A DNA stretch of 64,000 nucleotides from [Phialemoniopsis] sp. UDSM-2020 (taxonomy: Eukaryota; Ascomycota; Sordariomycetes; Thyridiales; Thyridiaceae): contig JAEILZ010000003.1 in assembly GCA_018873225.1 (NCBI GenBank), forward strand, positions 3,720,001-3,784,000, read 5' to 3'. The number at the start of each line of letters is the position of its first letter. The stretch's first letter is position 1. Of this stretch, positions 53,893 to 64,000 are shown piece by piece. The notes under the pieces are model-generated. The model was not told where the DNA came from. It ran no database searches and saw nothing but the letters and a program-made list of their open reading frames with translations. The position numbers and the translations under genes are program-made.

Positions 53893-55023
53893 TTAAATAA
53901 TTATTATTTATATTAATTTAGCTTTTAAAAAGAAAAGATAATTAATTCTAATATAATATATTTAATATAATTAATCTAATATAATAAATATAATATCTAT
54001 ATTTTAAAGATATAATAATAATTTCTAATACTAATAAATATAATTATAATATATTAATTCTATTACTTTAGCTTAAAAGTTTAACCTTTATTAATTACTT
54101 CTTTATATATATAAAGAGCTAAATTTAAATTTAGAATTTAAACTTTAAACTTAACTATAGATATAAACCTATAGTTATAGTAATATACTTCTAATTTAAA
54201 TATCTATCTTTAAAATAGCTTTTTATAAATTATAAAATATAATTCTTATATAAGTAGTATTACTAGCTATAAGTAAATCTACTTTATAAATCTTAATAAT
54301 TTTTACTAGAAAGACTAGTTATTTATAGTCTTTTTCTATATATAAAAAAGTATATTTAATTTTATATCTTTTTCTTCTTCTATTTTATCTCTATTTCTAT
54401 TTCCTTCTATATATAAAAAAGAAATTAATTATAACCTATAATTACTACTTAGAATTAACTTAAAGTTTAAAATAATAAAAAAAAAAAAATTAAATTTAAA
54501 AACTATCTTATCTTTTTTTTTAAAGGCTTTATTAAGTAGCTAAAGTTTAAAATAATTAAGATATATTTAAAGCTTAACTTTAATAATTTAAAAAGCTTTA
54601 TTAAAGGTTTTAACTTTAAAGATAATATAGTCTTATTAGATTTTAATTATCTCCTTATTAGTAGCTAAAAAGTATATATCTTCTTATATATTTAAAAGAT
54701 TACTTATAATTTAAAAAAGATTATTTAAGCTTTTAATAATTATAATAAGTAATTTAAAGATTAGCTTAAATATATAAAATAAAAGGCTTAAAAGGCTAAG
54801 AATTAGATAAATAAATAGAATTAACTTCTTTAAATAAGTATTATCTATATTTTTAAAAAAGAAATCTTATACTTATTATAAACTATTTAAAGATTAAATA
54901 GTTAGTTAATAGTTAAATAGAATTATTAGATTTAATAAAGGTTTTAAGATTAATTAATAGTCTTATTAAATACTAATAATATATAATACTTTTAATATAA
55001 TTATATTTCTTATTTAGAGGAGT
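53893..55023 (-). mobile_element. rep-A, full copy nested in gypsy copy 2
   Basis: 1131 bp flanked by the 13-bp direct repeat TATTTAGTATTAT (53880-53892 and 55024-55036). The uninterrupted site is present in gypsy copy 1 near 47488. The 5' end (read on the minus strand) is CTCCTCTAAATAAG and the 3' end is TAATTATTTAA. Confidence 0.75.
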
Positions 55024-56816
55024 TATTTAGTATTATATTTATATTATTTTAAAGGTAGTTTATATAAATATTAATTAGACTTTTAGTTTTAATACTTTTA
55101 CTAAAAAGATTAATAGTTAAATCTATTTAACTTAGATTTTAAAGTAAATTATTATTATTTTAGTATTAATTTAATTTATAATCTTTTTATAAGAAGTAAA
55201 TAAAAAAAAAATTTATAAATAAAATTTAATTTAATTAAACTATTAAATTATTATTAAATTATTAATAATTCTTATTTTATATTATTTAATTTTTATTAAA
55301 AAGATTTTTATATCTTTTTAAGGTACTTTTATTTATATTTAAATATTAAATTATTAATATTTAATATAAAATCTTTTTATAATTAAGTTTTTTTAAATTA
55401 TAATTTCTTAAAGATTTAAATTACTTTCTAAATATTCTTTATATCTAATATAAAAATCTATTAATTATATTTTAAAGACTAATCTTTCTATTTAATAAAA
55501 TAATATATTTTATCTTTAAATCTCTTATAATTTTATATTTTTTTAATTTTCTATTCTTTCTTATTTTTAGTAAGATTTAAAATAAAGAATATCTCTTTCT
55601 TATCTCTTTAAGTATTCTATAGCTTTAATAAGAAGATAAAGAATATATTATAAAGCTATTTATATTTAATAAGAAAAGCTAATTAATATATTTATAAATT
55701 AATCTTTATAATAACTTAAAAGGAATTAATAAACTTAAACTTAAGTTTTATATTATTCTTTTTAAAGTATAAATTTTTAATTAATAAGATAATAAAACTT
55801 TTTTATTTTAAAACTTTTTTTTTATACTTTATATTATAATACTTTTTCTTTATAATATTAACTTAAATTTAATATTTTATAAGTTTATTTTATAAGGCTT
55901 ATAACTTTAAAATCCTATTAATAGTATTTAATACTCTTCTTATTATAATATTAGTTTTAATATTAAATTTAAATTTTATATTATATTTAAAAAATATTTT
56001 AAAAAATAATATATTAATTATAATATTTTATATATAATTATATATTATTTTAGTTATACTTAAAAGATAAAATTAATAGCTTTATTTTTTTTAATTTAAA
56101 TAAAAACTTTAAAAATATTATTTTAATATTTAGTTTATTTATTTTATTTTATTATTAGTTTATAAATAAAATATTATTAAAAGCTTTTACTTAATATTTA
56201 TATAGTAATATAAATTAAATTAGAATTCTAATATAAAAAAACTTTTTTAATTAGATATTATTTCTTATAATAATTTAAACTTTAAATTAACTTACTTATA
56301 AATAGTTTAAATTAATTTAATAGTATTTAAATTACTTCTTATAAGTATAAATTTATAATATTTAATATAATAATTAACTACTATTAAAATTATATCTACT
56401 TTTTATATATCTATTTATATAAAGAGTAAACTTATAATAAAATTTATATTAATTTATTTCTAAAAATAACTAGAAATTAATAGTAACTTAAGTTTATTAT
56501 AAGAATAATACTTTTTAACTATAGTATATTAATATATAAAGTACTTATAAATATAAATATAAATATTTTATTTAATTCTCTTTTAATAGAATTTATATTA
56601 AATAAGTTTTATAATTTAATTAATTTTAAAATAACTTATAAATAAATTATTATAATATTAAAAGATAATTTTTAATAATATTAATTCCTTATTAGATACT
56701 ATTAATCTTTTTTTATATATAAAAAGGCTATTATTATTTAAGAATTATTTTTTTTAAATATCTTTTCTATTAATATAATATCTTTTTATATTTATATTAT
56801 TAGTTTAATATCTTAT

Positions 56817-57883
56817 TATTATAAGGCTAGCTTTAACTGGTTTTTAAGCTTTTAAGCCTTATAGGCCTTATATTATTTAATTAATAAGTAGCTAAATAGT
56901 TTAAATAATTACTATTATTATTAATTATTTATTTATTTTTTTATCTTTTAATATATTTAAATAAGGCTATTATTATAATAATAATTAATAAAGATAGATA
57001 ATAGTTTTAGATTTAATTTACTACTATAGAGTAAAGTAATTAGAACTTATTTATTATTTATAAAGCCTATTAAAAGATATAAGAATATATAAGATATATT
57101 TAAGTAAAAACTTTTAAAGAATATAATAACTATATTAATTAAATTAAATATATTATTTTAATTAGTTAGATTATCTAAGATTTAATTAAGATTACTAATT
57201 AGAACTTAATAAGCTATTATATCAGCTTAAGAGCTAAATCTTTTTAAAAAGGAGTATAATTATTATAAGGCTAATCTTAACTGGTTTTTAAGCTTTTAAG
57301 CCTTATAGGCCTTATATTATTTAATTAATAAGTAGCTAAATAGTTTAAATAATTATTATTATTATTAATTATTTATTTATTCTTTTATTTTTTAATATAT
57401 TTAAATAAGGTTATTATTATAATAATAATTAATAAAGGTAAGTAATAGCTTTAGATTTAATTTATTACTATAAAATAAAGTAATTAGAATTTATTTATTA
57501 TTTATAAGGTTTATTAAAAGATATAAAAATATATAGTTAATTCTATATATTAAAGGTATATCTAGATAGAAGCCTTTAAAGGATATAATAATTATATTAA
57601 TTAAATTAAATATACTATCTTAATTAGCTAAATTATTTAAGGCCTAATTAAGACTATTAGCTAGAGCCTAATAAGCTATTATATCAGCCTAAGAGCTAAA
57701 TCTTTTTAAAAGGGGGTGTAATTATTATAAGGCTGACCTTAGCTAGTCTTTAGGCTCTTAAGTCTTATAGGCTCTATACTATTTAATTAATAAGTAATTA
57801 AATAGCTTAAATAATTACTATTATTATTAATTATTTACTTATTCTTTTACCTTTTAGTACATTTAAATAAGACTATTATTATA
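56817..57883 (+). mobile_element. Miniature LTR element (TRIM-like) with three LTRs
   Basis: Three 161-bp direct repeats lie at 56817-56977, 57261-57421 and 57723-57883, separated by two related spacers of 283 and 301 bp. Each starts TATTATAAGG and ends TATTATA (TG...CA before mutation). The whole is flanked by a perfect 5-bp duplication CTTAT (56812-56816 and 57884-57888), and the empty site is in gypsy copy 1 near 49294. A purine tract (AAAAGGGGG) precedes the third LTR, giving plus orientation. Spacers are far too short to encode proteins. Terminal-repeat retrotransposons in miniature are known; a three-LTR form is typical of LTR-LTR recombination. Confidence 0.85.
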
Positions 57884-60451
57884 CTTATAAATACTTTAAA
57901 AATACTTTAAAGTTTTTATTTACTTTTAAATTATTATTAATTTTTTAAATTAAATATTTTTTAATATATTATCTTAGAATTATTTACTTCTTAATATTAA
58001 GTTATAGATATTATTTTAAACTTCTTATATTACTACTTATAAAGTAATTATTAATTAAATATTTATAAATATTTAAAATTATAAGAACTTATATAACTTT
58101 TTCTTATAATAATAATTTATTATATCTTTAAATATAAATTAAACTTAATAAGATTTTTATTATTATTTTATATAAAGTTAATTAAAATATATTTACTTAT
58201 AAAGATATTTTATTATACTTTCTTTTATATAAAGCTATTTAAAATATATCTACTTATAAAGATATTTTATTATACTTTCTTTTATATTTTAAAGTTAAAT
58301 AGATTTCTTATATTATAATAAACTTTTATTATAAAGTAAATAAATACTTTTTATAATAAATTATTTTATTATTATAATTTAATTATTTTAATAGTATATT
58401 AATAAGGGGTTTTTTTTTAGTTAATATTTAATAATAAAATTAAAAAATATAAAGTATATATACTAATATATTTACTTTCTATTTAGTTTTAATTACTTTA
58501 TAAAGCTTTAAAGATTAATATAATTTAATAAGATTTTAATTTAAATTAATACCCTTTTAAGATAGTATTACTAGTATTTAAAGGACTTTATAATAATAAT
58601 TATTTTTTTATTTAAAGTCTTTTAATTATATTTATATCTTTAAAATTTCTATAAATAGAAGATAATTAAATATTAATTACTCTTTAAATTAAATTATATT
58701 AAGATCCTTATAAATATAAATATAGAAATATTAGTTTTTAATTTTAAAGATTAATTAAAATTAAAATATCTTAAAAGAAAGATTAAATAAAATACTTTCT
58801 TAAAATATTAAAATATATTTATTTTAATATTAAATAGATTTATCTTTCTTAATTTTCTTTTATTTTAATTACTCTTAAATAAAATAATTAAAAAGATAAT
58901 TATTATTAAGTATCCTTTAATAAACTAGTAATAGAAATTATAAAACCTTAAAAACTATTAAATCTTATAATATAATTATAATATTAATTAAAAATTAATT
59001 ATATTTATCTATTAAAGATCTATTAAAATATCTTTATTATTAAAAATAAAATTTAAAAATTTTATTTAGCTTTAATAGAAAGAATATTTCTTTAGATTAA
59101 TAAAAAGTTTTATAAATTTTAATCTTATAAATACTTATTTTATATATTTAATATACTTTTTTTTTATTTTTAAAAAGATAAAAATATTATTTAAATATAT
59201 TATATAAAAAGTATTAAATAGATTATAAAATATAATATAAATATAGCTTTAAAATATTATTAATATATTTATTAAATTAAAAGATATAATTAAATATTTA
59301 TAATAACTATATTAAATTTAAAATACTATTTTTTATTTATTATTTTATTTAATATAGATTTAATAATATATATCTTTAATATTAATCTTTATAAAGAACT
59401 TAAAGCTTAAAATTTAATTTATAATCTTTAAAATTAAAAAAAAAGAATATTAATTCTTTATTATTATAATATTAAATCCCTAGTAATTAATATAAAGTTA
59501 TAAGCTTTTATCTTTCTTTAAAATAAAAAGAATAAGTAGTTTAATAGAACTCTTAAAAGAGTAAATTTAGCTTTTTATTAAATTATTATTAATATACTTT
59601 TATAATACTTTTAATTTAATATAATTTAAAAAATAAATTAATTTAATAGAAGGAATTTCTTTTTTAATTAAATTAATAATATAATTATTTAACTAATAAA
59701 TTAATAATATATTTATATTTTCTATTAAAAATATCTTTTTAAATTTAAAAAGTTTTAATAGAATACTATTAATTCTATTTAAATCTAAATTTAATTTATT
59801 ATTAAATAGGATTTTCTTTAAAGTTTATATTATTATAAATATAATTATATAGTTATAAATCTTTTTTATAAATTTTTAAAGTTTATTTAAAGTAAACTTT
59901 TTTATAAAATATTTAAATTATTATTAATTCTAATATATTAAAAGATAGATTTACTTATTATAATATATAATTTAAAATAATAAAATAAAACTATCTTTTA
60001 AATATAAATTATAATTAATTATTATATAATATTTAATAATTATTTATAACTTATCTTAAAAGTTATAAAGATTAATAAAAACTTTTTAAATATTATAAAT
60101 AGGAATTATAATTAAATTAATAGTATTTAAATATAAAGCTACTAATTAAGTCTTTTATAAATTATACTTTTTATTAAATTTTATATTAATTAAATTTATC
60201 TTTATATAAATATTAAAATTAATATAAATTACAATTAATTTATTTTTAATTTTAATTTAAATAAATATATAAAATTATATTTTAATTTTTATTATTAAAA
60301 ATAATACTAAATTAATAGTATTTACTTTAATATTTAATCTTTTTTTATATTATATTATATTAAATAGTTATTCTAATATTAATTTATTTAAGAAATATTA
60401 ATTTTATTATTCTTTTTAAAATAAATTAAAGTAAAATAGTTTTAATTATTA

Positions 60452-61507
60452 TTTAAATAAAAATTATTTATATCAGTTTAGCCTTTAAAAAAAAGAGATA
60501 ACTAATCCTAATACAGTATATTTAATATAATTAATTTAATATAATAAATATAATATCTATATTTTAAAGATATAGTAATAGTTTCTAATACTAATAAATA
60601 TAATTATAATATATTAATCTTATTACTTTAGCTTAAAGGCTTAATCTTTATTAATTATTTCTTTATATATATAAAGAGTTAAATTTAAATCTAGAATTTA
60701 AACTTTAAACTTAACTATAAGTATAAATCTATAGTTATAGTAATATATTTCTAATTTAAATATCTATCTTTAAAATAGTTTTATAAATTATAAGATATAA
60801 CTTCTATATTAGTATAAGTAGTACTACTAATTATAAATAAATCTACTTTATAAGCCCTAATAATTCTTATTAGAAAGATTAGTTATTTATAGTCTTTCTT
60901 TATATATAAAAGAGTATATTTAATTTATCTTTTTCTTTTTTTATTCTATCTCTATCTTTATCTCTTTCTATATATAAAAAAGAAATTAATTATAACCTAT
61001 AATTACTAAGATAATAAAAAAGAATAAGATTAAACTTAAGGACTATTTTATTTCTTTCTTTAAAGGCTTTACTAAGTAGCTAAAGATTAAGATAGTTAAG
61101 ATATATTTAAAGTCTAATCTTAATAACTTAAAAGGCTTTACTAAAAGTTTTAATTTTAAAAATAATATAGCTTTATTAGGCTTTAATTATCTTCTTATTA
61201 GTAGCTAAAAAGTATATATCTTCTTATATATTTAAAAGACTACTTATAATCTAAAAAAGATTATTTAGGCTTTTAATAACTATAGTAAGTAGTTTAAAAA
61301 CTAACTTAAATATATAAAATAAAAGGCCTAAAAAACTAAGAATCAAGTAAATAGAGATTTATTATAAACTACTTAGGAATTAAATAGTTAATTAGTAGTT
61401 AAATAGAGTTATTAGGTTTAATAAAGATCTTAATATTAATTAATAGTTTTATTAAATATTAATAATATATAATACTTCTAATATAATTATATTCTCTATT
61501 TAAAGGA
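60452..61507 (-). mobile_element. rep-A, full copy nested in gypsy copy 2
   Basis: 1056 bp flanked by the 13-bp direct repeat GTTTTAATTATTA (60439-60451 and 61508-61520). The empty site in gypsy copy 1 is near 51898. The 5' end on the minus strand is TCCTTTAAATAGAG, agreeing with the other full copies. A CAG and an ACAG triplet (near 60475 and 60515) escaped mutation. Confidence 0.75.
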
Positions 61508-62020
61508 GTTTTAATTATTATATAAGTAGTAAATAAATTAAATTCTATTTATTTTAATAGAGTTTTTTAAGGTATTTTAATTTTACTAATAAGAGGCTAT
61601 AGAATTAATATAAAAAGTTATCTTTTATAACTTAAAATCTTTTTACTATAGATTCTATAATAAATTATATTAAAATTACTTATTAGTTTTTTAGTTATTA
61701 TTTAAAAATATATTTATTTAATTATTTAATTATTTTTATTTTGATTAAATTATATATTAATATTAAAATACTAATAAAATTATTTTTAAATAGCTTTTAA
61801 ATAGTTAAGGGTTTTAAAAATTAATACTATTTTAAAGCTTATATTTAAATTTAAAATAAAAGAATAAAACTTATTTCTTATTTAAATTAAAAGTAAACTT
61901 CTTTTTAAGGGAATTTAAATAAATATAAAAGTTTTTTAATAATTAATTTAATTTTTAATAGGTAGTAGTTAAATACTTTATTATCTTTATTTCTTTATTA
62001 TATATATAATATAAAAGTAT

Positions 62021-62215
62021 AAATTAAGCCTTTAAGCTAGGATAGTAAAGTTAATATACTATAACTATATTTACTAGTATTAGAAACTATTACTATATCT
62101 TTAAAATATAGATATTATATTTATTATATTAAATTAACTATATTAAATATACTATATTAGAATTAGTTATCTCTTCTTTTTAAAAGTTAAATTAATATAA
62201 ATTATAATTATTTAG
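62021..62215 (+). mobile_element. rep-A, 5'-truncated copy nested in gypsy copy 2
   Basis: 195 bp containing only the 3' end of rep-A, flanked by a 17-bp direct repeat (ATATAATATAAAAGTAT at 62004-62020 and 62216-62232). The empty site in gypsy copy 1 is near 52395-52412. A truncated 5' end, a fixed 3' end and a long target duplication are the hallmark of target-primed (LINE-type) insertion. Confidence 0.75.
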
Positions 62216-62813
62216 ATATAATATAAAAGTATTTTTATTTATTCTTTAAAGATAAATTAAGTTATTTTTATTTCTTTAAATTATTTAAGATTTAAATTAA
62301 TAGTATAATAATTTTATTTTACTTTATATTTAAGTTTTATCTTTATAAAAACCTAAAAAATCTTTTATTTATCTTTTTTATATTTCTTTTTAATACTTAT
62401 AAAAGTCTATTATAAATTTAAAAGCTAATTATCTTTTTATTTTAAGGTATAATTTAGATTAAAAGTATAAAGATTTTTAATTCTAATTTTACTTTAATTT
62501 AAGTTTAAGTTAAAATTATATTAATAATATCTTATAATATTTATCTTTTTAGTTAACTTAGCCTTATATATTTAAAGCTTTATAAACTATTTAAGTTAAA
62601 TAATTTAGATTTAAAGAGCTACTAAATTAGATATAATAAAGATTAGAATTATTTTAATAATCTTAATTAGTTTAATATTACTAGCTAGCTAGATTATATT
62701 TATTTTACTTATAAAGTAATTTATAGTTTTAAATAATTTAAATTACTTTCTATATTAAATTAATACTATCTTATTTTAAGTAATCTTTTAAAAAGATTTA
62801 AAATTATAAAAAG

Positions 62814-63029
62814 ATTATAATAAATTAAATAGAATAAGATAGATAAGATACTTAATAATATTTAATAGTATTTAATAATAAGATTAAATCTTAAAGATTT
62901 AGAAATTTCTAAAAGAAACTACTATAAATACTCTTTTTAATTACTAGTAATTTACTAGTAATTCTATAATAATAGACTTTTAATATTAAATTACTATTAC
63001 TTAGGAAGGTTTATATTTTTATTATAATA
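62814..63029 (-). repeat. 5' LTR of gypsy copy 2
   Basis: About 216 bp, homologous to the LTRs at 46062 and 52996. The sequence inside it, at lower coordinates, also matches that inside the 52996 LTR, fixing the minus orientation. Confidence 0.75.
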
Positions 63030-63035
63030 TATTAA

Positions 63036-64000
63036 TAAATTAATAATAAATTTATAATTTAATTAAATTAAGTTTTATTTATAATTTCTTTTTATTTATT
63101 TTTTATAAATAGATTATAAATTAAATTAATATTAAAATAATAATAATTTATTTTAAAATTTAAATTAAATAATTTATATTAGTAATTCTTTTAATAGAAA
63201 TATTAAAATTATAATATATAAAGATATTTATATAAATTATCTTTAAAATAATATAAATATAATAATAAATAATTAATAAGATAAATTAAAAAGGATTTTT
63301 AATTATTAAATAAAAAGTTATAAATAAAATAAAAATAAAAAGAATAACTTATAAAAATTAAATTTAAAAAAGTTTTATAATAAATAATAATAAAAATATA
63401 ATAAGTTTTAATATAAATATAATATTTAATATAAGTAATTTAAATCTTAATTAATTAAAATTTAATATAATTTAATATTAAATTATTTATAAAAATCTTT
63501 TTTTTTATATTTAAAATATTAATAATAAATTAATAAAACTTTTTAATATTTTTTATATTTTAAAAGTAAATAAAAAAAATAATATTAAATTAATTTTAAA
63601 TTATTATTAAAAGAATATTTATAAATTAAAAAACTAAAAAAAATTAAAATTAAATTAAATTATTAATAATAATATTTAAAAAGTTAATATTAAATTATTA
63701 TTAAAATTATATTAAATATAAATTATTAAGAATTTTAATATTATTTATAATTAAATATTATTTAATAATAATTTATAAATATTTTTAATTTTTAATTATT
63801 ATAAAGATAATTTATAAATTATTAATAATTTAATAGAAAGAAAAAACTAAAATATAAATATATTAAAAAATAAAATTTTTAATAATAATATAATAATTAT
63901 AATAAGTTATAACTTTAATATTATAATAATATTTTATTAAAAAGATATAATTATTAATTAAATTATAAGTATTAAATTATTAATAAAAATAAATTATATA
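63036..64000 (+). mobile_element. Third gypsy copy, inverted and truncated, running off the window
   Basis: The plus strand from about 63036 onward aligns with the reverse complement of 47740 downwards to below 47150 in copy 1, so it is the distal pol part (towards the 3' LTR) in opposite orientation. It starts abruptly beside the copy 2 LTR, inside the element, and continues past the window edge. It is more mutated than copies 1 and 2, with hardly any C or G left. Confidence 0.65.

Larger units (their letters stand above)
52996..63029 (-). mobile_element. Ty3/gypsy retrotransposon, copy 2 (dead), with four nested insertions
   Basis: LTRs lie at 52996-53210 and 62814-63029. The internal region spans 9603 bp; removing the four nested elements and their duplicated targets (53893-55023, 56817-57883, 60452-61507, 62021-62215) leaves about 6.1 kb, matching copy 1 without its 552-bp extra. 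The reverse-transcriptase motif lies at about 59173-59197 (minus strand). The empty target sites can be read in copy 1 for every nested element, so the order of events is clear: gypsy tandem first, then the insertions. Confidence 0.8.
29200..64000. repeat. RIP-saturated AT-rich block of nested, dead transposons (continues past the window)
   Basis: From about 29.2 kb to the end the sequence is almost purely A and T. The remaining C is nearly always followed by T or C, and the remaining G is nearly always preceded by A or G. CpA, TpG and CpG are almost absent. That is the known outcome of repeat-induced point mutation acting on both strands until few targets are left. No open frame of meaningful length survives. 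Structure can be recovered only by aligning internal repeats, as done in the separate entries. Such blocks are normally heterochromatic (H3K9me3, methylated DNA) in fungi. Confidence 0.92.

Noticed and set aside
56817..57883. Reading the three 161-bp repeats as a CRISPR or satellite
   Set aside because: The spacers resemble each other, a 5-bp target duplication flanks the set, and ends are LTR-like.

Overview
The window reads as a filamentous ascomycete (Pezizomycotina, most likely a Sordariomycete). Its genes have short GT-AG introns of about 55-80 bp, histones H3 and H4 are intron-bearing and divergently paired, and a large AT-only block has lost almost all CpA, TpG and CpG, which is the footprint of repeat-induced point mutation (RIP). 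No bacterial, viral or CRISPR features were seen.

The first 27 kb is ordinary gene-bearing DNA. In order it holds: a 5'-truncated DDHD-domain (PA-PLA1-like) phospholipase (+); RAD3/XPD, the TFIIH helicase (-, ten exons); a gene-free 7-kb stretch; a three-finger C2H2/C2HC transcription factor (+); PRP3, a U4/U6 snRNP splicing factor (-); RPA1, the largest RNA polymerase I subunit (+), sharing a 605-bp divergent promoter with PRP3; histone H3 (-) and histone H4 (+) around a 1.4-kb common promoter. All are housekeeping genes except the C2H2 regulator, whose long upstream region is typical of a heavily controlled regulator.

From 26.5 to 29.2 kb coding content decays. A relic of a Zn(II)2Cys6 DNA-binding domain lies at 27.56-27.66 kb, and a reading frame broken by one TGA lies at 28.3-28.75 kb (both minus strand).

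From about 29.2 kb to the window end there is no intact gene. The DNA is an RIP-saturated graveyard of nested transposons whose structure can still be read from repeats and target-site duplications: (i) a 1.06-1.13-kb repeat (called rep-A here) with 13-bp duplications and 5'-truncated copies, plus two matching inverted composites; (ii) a 3.6-kb LTR element with 255-bp LTRs; (iii) two Ty3/gypsy elements (minus strand) in tandem sharing an LTR, with recognisable reverse-transcriptase motifs; (iv) a miniature LTR element with three 161-bp LTRs inside the second gypsy copy; (v) the start of a third, inverted gypsy copy at the right edge. Subtracting the nested insertions from gypsy copy 2 gives about 6.1 kb of internal sequence, in agreement with copy 1. 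No clearly new functional system was found; the novel material is mainly structural.
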